Shown here in pieces: positions 9,001 to 16,858 of a DNA stretch of 64,000 nt. Location: positions 1 through 64,000 of the forward strand of contig JANSYI010000008.1 of the NCBI GenBank assembly GCA_024742475.1, read 5' to 3'. Each line of letters begins with the position of its first letter. Within the stretch, counting starts at the first letter, position 1. This stretch comes from a bacterium (GTDB taxonomy: Bacteria > Myxococcota_A > Polyangia > Nannocystales > Nannocystaceae). The position numbers and the translations under genes are program-made. Below the pieces are notes generated by a model. That model ran no database searches. It was not told where the DNA came from and saw only the letters and a list, made by a program, of their open reading frames with translations.

Positions 9001-9584
9001 GCGCCCCCGAAAACGAACTGACCGGACACGAGTACGACGGCATCGAGGAGTACGACAACCCGTTGCCGGGGTGGTGGAGCGCCCTCTTCGCCCTCTCGGC
9101 GGTGTTCGCCGTCTTCTATGTCGTCTACGTCCACCTCGGTGAGGAGGGCAAGGACCTGCACGCCGAGTACGACGCCGAAGCGGCCGAGGTCATGGAGATT
9201 CGCTTCGGGCAGCTGGGCACCCTCACCGCCGACCGCGACACCCTGCTTCAGTACAAGGACGATGAGAAGTGGCTCGTCGCGGGCAAGGCCGTGTTTCAGA
9301 CCCACTGCGTTTCGTGCCACGGCAAAGACGGCGAAGGCCTCGTCGGCGTCAACCTGACCGACGACCACTACAAGCACATCACCACGATCGAAGACATCGT
9401 GAAGGTGATCGAAGACGGCGCGGCCGGGGGTGCAATGCCCGCGTGGAAGAACCGCATCCCGCACGTCAACCAGGTCGTGCTGACCGCCGCCTACGTGGCG
9501 TCGCTGCGCGGCACCCATGCGGCAGGCGGCAAGGCACCCGAGGGCAAAGAGATCCCCGCCTGGGACGCGCCCGCCGAGCCGTAG
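8997..9584 (+). CDS. ccoP: cbb3 oxidase subunit CcoP, single haem
   Basis: 195 residues. The N-terminus carries the CcoP signature YDGIEEYDNPLPGWW followed by one membrane helix (LFALSAVFAVFYVVYVHL). The periplasmic part holds a single c-type haem site, Cys104-Val-Ser-Cys-His108, with the axial Met probably in GGAMPAW. Most CcoP proteins are about 290-310 residues with two haem c domains; this one has only one domain and only one CxxCH, so it passes electrons by a shorter chain. It overlaps ccoQ by 4 bases (ATGA) and is followed 28 bases later by ccoG. Confidence 0.93.
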   Translation: MSAPENELTGHEYDGIEEYDNPLPGWWSALFALSAVFAVFYVVYVHLGEEGKDLHAEYDAEAAEVMEIRFGQLGTLTADRDTLLQYKDDEKWLVAGKAVFQTHCVSCHGKDGEGLVGVNLTDDHYKHITTIEDIVKVIEDGAAGGAMPAWKNRIPHVNQVVLTAAYVASLRGTHAAGGKAPEGKEIPAWDAPAEP

Positions 9585-9612
9585 GCGACCACCGACTCGA
9601 GACGACCAAGCC

Positions 9613-11076
9613 ATGGCTCAGCCCCAAGAACCGCAGGGAAACGCTCCCCCCCTGCTCGCGCCTGAGGAGCACGTGCTCTCCACGCTCGAGCACGACGGAT
9701 CGCGCCGGTGGCTCAAGCCCAAGCTGAGCAAGGGCGGGTTCTGGCACAAGCGCCGCGTCGTCGCCTACCTGCTCATCGCGCTCTACGCCCTGCTGCCGCA
9801 TCTGAGCATCGGCGGCAAGCCGGTGATGTTGCTCGACGTCGCCCAGCGTCGCTTCACCATCGGTGGCTATACGTTCTTGCCCACCGACACGCTGTTGCTG
9901 GCCATCTTCATGGTCGGCATGCTGCTCACCGTGTTCCTCGCCACCGCGCTCGTCGGGCGCGTGTGGTGCGGATGGGCGTGTCCCCACACGGTGTACATGG
10001 AGTACCTCTTCCGGCCGATCGAGCGCTTCTTCGACGGCACCGTGGGCAAGGGCGGCGTACCGCGCAAGAAGCCGTCGGGGGCGCGCAAAGCCGCCAAGTA
10101 CGCGATCTACTTCCTGATCTCGCTGCACCTGTCGAACACGTTCCTCGCCTACTTCGTCGGCGCCGAGACGCTGCACGGGTGGATCTTCAGCTCGCCAGCG
10201 GAGCACCCCGGAGGGTTCGCCATCGTCGCGGTGGTAGCCGCGGGCATGATGTTCCACTTCAGCTACTTTCGCGAGCAGCTGTGCATCATCGCCTGCCCCT
10301 ACGGCCGGCTGCAGTCGGCCCTGCTCGACGACCACTCGCGCATCGTCGCCTACGACGTCACGCGCGGCGAACCCCGCGGCCGCAAGCGCAAGTCGCTTCC
10401 GGTCGTGGAGCAGCCCCCCGTGGGCGACTGCGTCGACTGCAAGCTGTGCGTGCACACCTGCCCCACGGGCATCGACATCCGTGAGGGCCTGCAGATGGAG
10501 TGCGTCAACTGCACCCAATGCATGGACGCCTGCGACGCGGTCATGCGCAAGCTCGGCCGCGCGCCCGGGCTCATCCGCTACAGCTCGCAGGCCGCCGACG
10601 CCGGCAAGCCCAGCACGCTGCTGAGGCCGCGCACGCTCATCTACCCCGCCATCTTGCTCGTGCTCGCCGGCGCCTTCGCGTTCTTGCTCGGCACCAAGGC
10701 CGACTTCGACGCGGTGCTCCTGCGCGGCAAGGGGCAGCCCTTCACCGTGCTCGAGGGCGGCGACATCCGCAACGTGTTCGGGGTGAAGCTGACCAACCGG
10801 GCCGACGAGGCGCAAACGCTGCGCGTCGAGCTCGGACCCGATGCGCCACGAGGAACTCAGATGCAGCCGCTGCACGTCGAGCTCGAGCCCGGCCAGATGG
10901 AGACGGCCACCGTGCTGGTGGTCGCGCCCGCCGCAGAGTTCCTGCGCAACCGCGGCCAGGTCGAGGTCACCCTGCGCGTCACCGATGAGGCCGGCGATCA
11001 CCGCGACATCGAGGGCGAAATGCTCGGCCCCGATACGGCTCGCCGCCCAACCCCCGAGAAAGACACCGCACGATGA
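9613..11076 (+). CDS. ccoG: cbb3 oxidase assembly protein CcoG/FixG/RdxA
   Basis: 487 residues. Membrane helices lie in the first half (for example RRVVAYLLIALYALLPHL and LLAIFMVGMLLTVFLATALV) with the usual RVWCGWACPHTVYMEY motif. Two 4Fe-4S clusters follow: CVDCKLCVHTCPTG and CVNCTQCMDACD. A late helix (LIYPAILLVLAGAFAFLLG) leads to an immunoglobulin-like C-terminal domain (about 380-487). CcoG reduces Cu(II) for delivery to the CuB site of cbb3 oxidases. ATG 9613 is chosen because upstream codons in the same frame do not resemble the family. It overlaps fixH by 4 bases. Confidence 0.95.
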   Translation: MAQPQEPQGNAPPLLAPEEHVLSTLEHDGSRRWLKPKLSKGGFWHKRRVVAYLLIALYALLPHLSIGGKPVMLLDVAQRRFTIGGYTFLPTDTLLLAIFMVGMLLTVFLATALVGRVWCGWACPHTVYMEYLFRPIERFFDGTVGKGGVPRKKPSGARKAAKYAIYFLISLHLSNTFLAYFVGAETLHGWIFSSPAEHPGGFAIVAVVAAGMMFHFSYFREQLCIIACPYGRLQSALLDDHSRIVAYDVTRGEPRGRKRKSLPVVEQPPVGDCVDCKLCVHTCPTGIDIREGLQMECVNCTQCMDACDAVMRKLGRAPGLIRYSSQAADAGKPSTLLRPRTLIYPAILLVLAGAFAFLLGTKADFDAVLLRGKGQPFTVLEGGDIRNVFGVKLTNRADEAQTLRVELGPDAPRGTQMQPLHVELEPGQMETATVLVVAPAAEFLRNRGQVEVTLRVTDEAGDHRDIEGEMLGPDTARRPTPEKDTAR

Positions 11077-11564
11077 GCACCGACGCCCAAAAAGAGACCC
11101 GCGCCCGCTGGTTTTGGATCTCGTTCATCCTCATGTTCTTTGCCGGCCAGGCCGTGCTGTGGACCTTCGCGCTGGGCGTGGTGACGGACGACCCCTCCCA
11201 CGCCGTGGTCGAGGACTACGACAAGTTCGCCACCAGGTGGGACGAGACGCGCGCCGAGCGGAGCGCCAGCGAAGCGCTCGGTTGGCACGCGCGGCTCTCG
11301 GCCGACCACGAGCGCATCGTGCTCGAGCTGACCGACGCCGACGGTGAGCCCGTGGACGCTCAGGTTCAGGCCAAGGTGTTTCACAAGGCCCGCGCAGCCG
11401 AAGCCCAGGACGTCGAGTTCACCCCGAGCGGGGCGGGACTCTCGATCGGGCTCGCCAACCTCGAGCGCAGCGGTCACTGGCGCGTCCGCCTCACCGCGAC
11501 GCGGGGCGACGACGTCTACTTTCACGTGCAGGACGTCACCGTCGGGCAGGTGGCGCAGCGATGA
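11073..11564 (+). CDS. ccoH: FixH-family cbb3 assembly protein
   Basis: 163 residues: a short polar N-terminus, one membrane helix (ARWFWISFILMFFAGQAVLW), then a periplasmic domain with the FixH pattern, including DPSHAVVEDYD near the membrane and RSGHWRVRLTATRGDDVYF near the end. FixH/CcoH is needed for assembly and stability of the cbb3 complex. The start lies inside the ccoG stop (ATGA) and its stop overlaps the next gene (ATGA), so translation is coupled along the whole operon. Confidence 0.88.
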   Translation: MSTDAQKETRARWFWISFILMFFAGQAVLWTFALGVVTDDPSHAVVEDYDKFATRWDETRAERSASEALGWHARLSADHERIVLELTDADGEPVDAQVQAKVFHKARAAEAQDVEFTPSGAGLSIGLANLERSGHWRVRLTATRGDDVYFHVQDVTVGQVAQR

Positions 11565-12310
11565 TCGACCTCGCGGTGCTCGGCACGGTCTTGGGCGCGA
11601 GCGTCCTGGGCAGCCTGCACTGCGCGGGCATGTGCGGGCCGCTCGCAGCCGTCGCGAGTGCGCCGGGCCGCACCCACCTCCCGGTCTTGGCTGAGCGTCG
11701 CCACGCGGCTTCGTCTGCGGCGCACTACAACCTGGGCCGGCTGGCCTCGTACACCGTGCTCGGGCTCGTCGCCGGGGGCGCGGGCGCGCTGCTCGACCTC
11801 GGGGGCGCCATGCTCGGGGTGCAGGGCGTCGCGCTCGTCCTCGCCGGCGCCACCCTCGTGGTCATGGGCGCGCGAGGTTTGTGGCGGTTCATGCGGGGCC
11901 ACGCGTCCAGCGTCGCGTCGGGTCCGGTGGTCCGATGGGCCACCCGTCTGCGCACCCACCGTTCGTTCCCCGCCCTGCTCGGCGGCCTCACCGGGCTGAT
12001 GCCGTGCGGATGGCTGTGGGCCTACGTCGTCGTCGCCGCCGGCACCGGCTCCATCCTCGGCGGCGCCGCAGTGATGGCCACGTTCTGGCTGGGCACCGTC
12101 CCGGCGCTCGCGCTCGTCGGCGTCGCGCTGGGCAAGCTCTCGAGGCGCGCCGGCGCACACCTGCGCTGGGCCGTGCCCTTGCTGATGCTCGTCGCAGGCG
12201 GGCTCACCCTGTCCACGCGCGGTCGCATGGTCTGGACCACCGCGACGGCCCCAGCCGCGGCCTCGACCGACCAGACCGCAGCAGAAGCGCCGCAGCCCGC
12301 ATGTCACTGA
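11561..12310 (+). CDS. SafE/TauE-like membrane protein of the cbb3 operon
   Basis: 249 residues with about six membrane helices. It begins with the family hallmark SLHCAGMCGPLA, a His/Cys/Met-rich first helix likely to bind metal, and has a second, related half with GLTGLMPCGWLWAYVV. This sulfite-exporter TauE/SafE-like family is routinely found between fixH and ccoI in cbb3 operons. It is thought to take part in copper or haem handling rather than in sulfite export. It overlaps fixH by 4 bases and ccoI by 10. The exact substrate is unknown. Confidence 0.85.
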   Translation: MIDLAVLGTVLGASVLGSLHCAGMCGPLAAVASAPGRTHLPVLAERRHAASSAAHYNLGRLASYTVLGLVAGGAGALLDLGGAMLGVQGVALVLAGATLVVMGARGLWRFMRGHASSVASGPVVRWATRLRTHRSFPALLGGLTGLMPCGWLWAYVVVAAGTGSILGGAAVMATFWLGTVPALALVGVALGKLSRRAGAHLRWAVPLLMLVAGGLTLSTRGRMVWTTATAPAAASTDQTAAEAPQPACH

Positions 12311-14706
12311 CGCCGTGCGACCACTGCGGCATCGAGGTGCCGGCCGATACCCCGCCCATCGACGCGGAGGCGGGGGGCAACTTCTGCTGCTCGGGGTGCG
12401 CGACGGCCTACGCGCTGATCCACTCCTGCGGGCTCGAGGCGTTCTATCGGATGTCCGAGGAGGTTCGGCCCGTCGACGCGCCGCCACTGCGCTACGCCGA
12501 GTTCGATCGCGCCGACTTCCTACAGGCCCACACGCTCGCCGCGCCTGGAGGCGAGCTCGTCGCCACATTGGGCATCGACGGCATGCACTGTGCGACCTGT
12601 GTGTGGCTGCTCGAGCGCCTGCCGCAGATCGTACCCGGCGTAGTCGAGGCCCGCGTCGACTGGCGACGCGCCACCCTCACGGTGCGCTGGAGGCCCGAGC
12701 ATGCGCAGCTCTCGGCCATCGCCGACCGCGTCGCCAAGCTGGGCTACCGCCCCTTCCCGCTCACGTCGGGCTCGACGGGTCGCGGCGACGCGAAGAGCAA
12801 CCGCGGCCGCATCATCCAGCTCGCGCTCGCCTTCGCGGCGGCGGGCAACAACATGCTCATCGCCACCGGCATCTACCTGGGCGCGTTCTCCCACATGAGC
12901 GAGAGCATGCTCGCGCTGCTGCGGTGGGCCAGCTGCGCCGTGGGCGTGTTCTCGCTGCTCGGTCCGGGCCGCACGTTCTTCACCGGAGCGCTGGCGTCGA
13001 TCCGCAGCCGCAGCCCGCACATGGATCTGCCGGTCGCGCTCGGGCTGGCAATCGGCGGCATCGCGGGGCTGGTCAACACCATCACCGGTCGCGGGGAGAT
13101 CTACTTCGACACGCTCAGCGTGCTGGTGTTCCTGCTGCTGCTCGGGCGTTGGCTGCAGATGCGCCAGCAAGACCGCGCCGCGTCGGCCCTCGACGTGCTC
13201 TACCGCGTCACGCCTCGCACCGCCCACCGCGTCGACGACGACGGTGTGCACGACGTGCCCGGCGACGTGCTGCAGGTCGGCGACCTGGTCGAGGTTCGGG
13301 TGGGCGACGTCGTGCCGGCCGACGGGGAGATCGTCGGCGGCACGACCACGTGTGACCAAGCCGTCCTGACCGGAGAGTCCACACCCGTGACGCTCGGGGT
13401 GGGCGATGCCGCCGCCGCGGGTACGACCAACCTGGGCGCGGTCATTCGGGTGCGCATCGAGGCGATCGGCTCGGACACCCGCATCGGCGGGGTGCTGGGC
13501 GAGGTCGAAGAGGCGGCGACCGAGCGCGCGCCGATCGTACGCTTCGCCGACCGCATCGCGGGGTGGTTCGTGGCGTACGTGCTGCTCGCTGCGGCCATCA
13601 CCTTCGCCGCGTGGACGCTCGCGGGCGCCGAGTCGGCCGTGGACCACACGGTCGCGCTGCTGATCGTCGCGTGTCCGTGCGCGCTGGGCCTGGCCACCCC
13701 GCTGGCGATCAGCGTGGCGCTGGGCCGGGCGGCGCGACGCAAGATCCTGATCAAAGGTGGCGAAGCGCTTCAGCGGCTGAGCAAGCCGGGCCGGCTGTGG
13801 CTCGACAAGACCGGCACGATCACCCAGGGCGCCATGAAGGTCGTCGAGTGGACCGGAAGCGACGCAGACCTGGCGAGCCTCGCCGCGCTCGAGGCCCAGG
13901 TCACCCACCCCATCGCGTCCGCCATCGTCGGCCACGCCGCGCGCCTTGGGCTCTCGCTGCCCGACGCCGAGGCGCAGGCGGGTGTCGGCGGCATCACGGG
14001 GCGCGCCCGCGGTCACGACTTCGCCGCAGGCCACGCGGGCTTCATCGCGCAGGCGTGTGGCGCCGAGGTGCCAACCGCGTTCATGGACCGGGCCAAGGTC
14101 TGGGTCGAGCAGGGCTACAGCCCGCTGTTCGTCGCCCGCGGCGGGCAGGTCGTCGGCGCGGCCGCGCTCGGCGATCCGCTGCGCGAGGACGCCAAGGCCA
14201 CCGTCGCCGCGTTGAAGCGCCGCGGCTGGTCGGTCGGCATCCTCTCGGGCGACCACCCAAGCGTGGTCCGCAGCGTGGGTGCGCAGCTCGGCCTGCCCCC
14301 CGAAGACTGCCGCGGAGGGCTGCTTCCCGGCGACAAGGTCCGCGTGGTGGAACAGCGCGGCCGCGGTCCTACGGTCATGGTCGGCGACGGCGTCAACGAC
14401 AGCGCCGCCCTCATGGCCGCCTCCGTGGGCGTCGCCGTGCGCAACGGCGCCGAGGCCAGCATGCGCGCCGCCCCCGTCTACCTCGCCCGCCCCGACCTCG
14501 GCGCCTTGATCGAGCTGCTCGACGGAGCCCGGAGCACCGTCGGCACCATTCGCATGACCTTGGGCGTCTCCCTCGGCTACAACGCCATCGCCGTCACCGT
14601 CGCCGCCTTCGGCTTCATGACCCCGCTCGTCGCCGCGCTGCTCATGCCCGCCAGCTCGCTCTCGGTGATCGCCGTCGCGCTCAGCCGCAGGTTCGCCCGC
14701 GCGTAG
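12301..14706 (+). CDS. ccoI: copper-transporting P1B-ATPase CcoI/FixI
   Basis: 801 residues. Order of parts: an N-terminal metal-binding domain typical of CcoI (CDHCGIEVP ... FCCSGCATAY), an HMA domain with MHCATC (about residues 96-101), eight membrane helices with the ion-binding CPC in VACPCALGLATP, the phosphorylation motif DKTGT in LWLDKTGTITQG, and the hinge GDGVNDSAAL. It exports or delivers copper needed to build the cbb3 oxidase. ATG 12301 overlaps the previous gene by 10 bases. No ccoS follows, unlike in many operons: the intergenic space to the convergent gene at 14799 is filled by an 88-base repeated element. Confidence 0.95.
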   Translation: MSLTPCDHCGIEVPADTPPIDAEAGGNFCCSGCATAYALIHSCGLEAFYRMSEEVRPVDAPPLRYAEFDRADFLQAHTLAAPGGELVATLGIDGMHCATCVWLLERLPQIVPGVVEARVDWRRATLTVRWRPEHAQLSAIADRVAKLGYRPFPLTSGSTGRGDAKSNRGRIIQLALAFAAAGNNMLIATGIYLGAFSHMSESMLALLRWASCAVGVFSLLGPGRTFFTGALASIRSRSPHMDLPVALGLAIGGIAGLVNTITGRGEIYFDTLSVLVFLLLLGRWLQMRQQDRAASALDVLYRVTPRTAHRVDDDGVHDVPGDVLQVGDLVEVRVGDVVPADGEIVGGTTTCDQAVLTGESTPVTLGVGDAAAAGTTNLGAVIRVRIEAIGSDTRIGGVLGEVEEAATERAPIVRFADRIAGWFVAYVLLAAAITFAAWTLAGAESAVDHTVALLIVACPCALGLATPLAISVALGRAARRKILIKGGEALQRLSKPGRLWLDKTGTITQGAMKVVEWTGSDADLASLAALEAQVTHPIASAIVGHAARLGLSLPDAEAQAGVGGITGRARGHDFAAGHAGFIAQACGAEVPTAFMDRAKVWVEQGYSPLFVARGGQVVGAAALGDPLREDAKATVAALKRRGWSVGILSGDHPSVVRSVGAQLGLPPEDCRGGLLPGDKVRVVEQRGRGPTVMVGDGVNDSAALMAASVGVAVRNGAEASMRAAPVYLARPDLGALIELLDGARSTVGTIRMTLGVSLGYNAIAVTVAAFGFMTPLVAALLMPASSLSVIAVALSRRFARA

Positions 14707-14708
14707 GA

Positions 14709-14796
14709 GTGACGGCGTCCCAACTTCCCGGCAGCGCCGGTTGCACGCGCCCGGCCACGGTCAGGCCGCGTCAACGTGCGCTACGGGGAAGTTCCG
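14709..14796. repeat. 88-base dispersed intergenic element, copy A
   Basis: This stretch and 38870-38957 align without gaps over 88 bases. By my hand count 53 positions match. The identity falls in blocks: GTGAC at 1-5, AACTTCCC at 14-21, GGTCA at 51-55, TCAACGTGC at 63-71 and GGGAAGTTCCG at 78-88. AACTTCCC and GGGAAGTT are complementary and could form a closing stem. Between them, positions 22-48 can form a hairpin (GGC and GCGC with GCGC and GCC). The element fills almost exactly the 92-base gap between the convergent ccoI and propeller lipoprotein genes. Confidence 0.6.
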
Positions 14797-14798
14797 CC

Positions 14799-16211
14799 TC
14801 AGGGCGCCACGCGGGCGACCCAGACGTCGCTCGACTCGCTGCCCGCAAGAACGACGAAGTCGTCGCTGTCGACCTTCACCCGCAGGCAGGTGGCAGCATC
14901 GAGGTCGCGGTCCCAAAGCATCGCACCGCGCTCGTCGAACTCGGCGAGCCAAGCATGCAGCGGCTCCGTACCCGGCCCGTTCGGGTTGTGTGCGCCGCAG
15001 ACGACCGTCTTGCCCGAGGCTCCCACATCGACTCTGTACGCCAGGACGCTGCCCTCGATGTCGACCTGCTCGGCCATCAGCATGCTTCCGTCCGCAGACG
15101 ACCAACGCTGAACCGCGACGTCGACATCGTCGTCTCCGATGACGGGGCCTGTCGTACGAACGTCTCCGTCAGGGCCGACCGCGACGCTGTAGACGCGAGT
15201 CTCGATGCCGGCCCCGGCCCAGGTTCGATCCCACTGCAGCTCGCCCGCGGCGTCGAACTTGCCGACCCAGCCCTCGCCACCGGCCATTCCGGAGACGTAT
15301 ACGGCTCCGGCCTCGTCGACCGCGATGTCGGTGGCCGTGGCGCTGGTTCCGGTCGACCAGACGACGCCATCCTGCGCGCCGGTCCTGCGAACCTGTGAGG
15401 ATGCGGTGCCGAACTCTCGACTCGCGGTGACGGCGTCCGCGGAGGGATGCAACGCCAGGTATGTCGTCATCAGATCGGGCTGTGGTGTCACGCTCGACCA
15501 CTGCAGCTCGCCGCCTGGAGCATAGATGCGAATCGACTCCTGCCGGGTCCCATCCGACTCGACGGAGCCCCCGACGGCGACGAGACCGTCGCCGGCATCG
15601 ACGGACGATGCGGTCAGTGCCGCGTCCCCCGTGAACGACTCCGTCCAGAGCACCTCGCCATCGGCGGACCGCAGGTTCCAGACGATCGACTCGCGCACCG
15701 ATTCCCCGTCGAAGGAACGGCCGACCACGTAGACCTCGCCCTCGGGGCTGAGCGCCAAGTCCCCGGCCGACTCCATGAATCCCAAGTCGAAGAAGCGTTC
15801 CCACACGAGGGCCTGCGGAGAGAAGCCGCAGTCGGATTCGCAGCCGTCGCCGTCGACCGCGTTGGCGTCGTCGCACTGCTCTGGGTCCTGGACGATGCCG
15901 TCCCCGCACTGGGTCGCATCGCCGGTTTCGCTTTCCTCTCCGGTTTCGTCGCCGCTGGTGCTCGTGTCTGCGGGGTCGTCCGTGGTCGTCGACGAGGCCC
16001 CGGTCTCCATGGAATCGGGCGCGTCCGTCGTGGAGCCGACATCGCCGGTGCCAGAGGTGGTCGATGACCCCGTCGCGGACGCCCCGCCCGTGTTGCTCGG
16101 CGAGTCGGAGCCACCACATCCCCCGCACGCGAGTACGAGGGACACGCACGCGATGAACGCGGGCTGGGCCTTGGTGAGGTTGTCGCGGTGATCTCGTGTG
16201 TCGTCGTGCAT
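14799..16211 (-). CDS. lipoprotein with Cys-rich DUF4215 repeat and beta-propeller
   Basis: 470 residues from ATG 16211. The signal has a hydrophobic core FIACVSLVLA and a lipobox at LAC or, two residues on, GGC. A long Ser/Thr/Gly/Asp linker follows to about residue 110. Next comes one Myxococcus Cys-rich repeat of the DUF4215 type (CGDGIVQDPEQCDD then GDGCESDCG). The remainder (about 145-470) is a run of propeller-like repeats such as EVYVVGRSFDGESV, GLVAVGGSVESDGT and DFVVLAGSESSDVW, typical of exported myxobacterial propellers. Function unknown; probably surface exposed. It converges on ccoI. Confidence 0.8.
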   Translation of the reverse strand: MHDDTRDHRDNLTKAQPAFIACVSLVLACGGCGGSDSPSNTGGASATGSSTTSGTGDVGSTTDAPDSMETGASSTTTDDPADTSTSGDETGEESETGDATQCGDGIVQDPEQCDDANAVDGDGCESDCGFSPQALVWERFFDLGFMESAGDLALSPEGEVYVVGRSFDGESVRESIVWNLRSADGEVLWTESFTGDAALTASSVDAGDGLVAVGGSVESDGTRQESIRIYAPGGELQWSSVTPQPDLMTTYLALHPSADAVTASREFGTASSQVRRTGAQDGVVWSTGTSATATDIAVDEAGAVYVSGMAGGEGWVGKFDAAGELQWDRTWAGAGIETRVYSVAVGPDGDVRTTGPVIGDDDVDVAVQRWSSADGSMLMAEQVDIEGSVLAYRVDVGASGKTVVCGAHNPNGPGTEPLHAWLAEFDERGAMLWDRDLDAATCLRVKVDSDDFVVLAGSESSDVWVARVAP

Positions 16212-16294
16212 GTCAGGTGCTCGCGCGGTCACGACGTTCGTCGCGAAGCGTGCGATTGCGTATTCGTTCGTGAGGAGTCTCCGCGGACGGGCGA

Positions 16295-16858
16295 TCACAT
16301 CCGTGGGGCGTGGTCGCCAAGTCGCTCCCGCAGCAGTTGACGGCCACGACGGAGCCGGGTGCGAAGCGTTCCCTCTGGGAGCCCGAGTGCCGCGGCGAGC
16401 TCGGGCCCCGCCATGCCCTCCCAATAAAACAGCTCGAGCGCAATCTGAAGCTCCATGGGGATCTGGCGCAGCGCTTCGACCAGCTGCCGACGCTCCTGCT
16501 GCATCGCCGCGTGGGTGCTCAGCGAGGGATTCAGGTCGGCGACAGAGGTTTGCAGAGGGTCGAATCGTCGCGCGTGTCGACCCGCCTTGCGGTAGTGGTC
16601 GACCAAGACCGTACGTGCCGTCGCCAAGAGGTACGCTCGAAAGCTGGTCAGGTCGACGATCGCATCCTTGCGCTCGATGCAGCGCAGAAAGGTGCGCTGC
16701 ACCAAGTCTTCGGCGTCGTCTCCTGCCTTGGTCTGAAAGAAACGCAGCAGCAGGCCGTCGTAGCGGTCGATGAGCTCGCTGCCCGCGCGACGATCGCCAG
16801 CCCGCCAGCGGGTGAGCAGCGAGAGATCGACGTGCGGCAGCGACTCGGGTTCAGACAT
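16295..16858 (-). CDS. ECF-type RNA polymerase sigma factor
   Basis: 187 residues. Region 2 is seen in LIDRYDGLLLRFFQTKAGD, DAEDLVQRTFLRCIERKD and FRAYLLATARTVLVDHYRK. Region 4 is seen in QIPMELQIALELFYWEGMAG, PELAAALGLPEGTLRTRL and RRGRQLLRERL. No region 1 or 3 is present, so it belongs to the extracytoplasmic-function class. The gene overlaps the end of the upstream Ser/Thr kinase gene by 8 bases, so the two are cotranscribed and translationally coupled. Some ECF groups are known to be controlled by a linked Ser/Thr kinase rather than by an anti-sigma factor. No anti-sigma gene is seen here. Confidence 0.92.
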   Translation of the reverse strand: MSEPESLPHVDLSLLTRWRAGDRRAGSELIDRYDGLLLRFFQTKAGDDAEDLVQRTFLRCIERKDAIVDLTSFRAYLLATARTVLVDHYRKAGRHARRFDPLQTSVADLNPSLSTHAAMQQERRQLVEALRQIPMELQIALELFYWEGMAGPELAAALGLPEGTLRTRLRRGRQLLRERLGDHAPRM

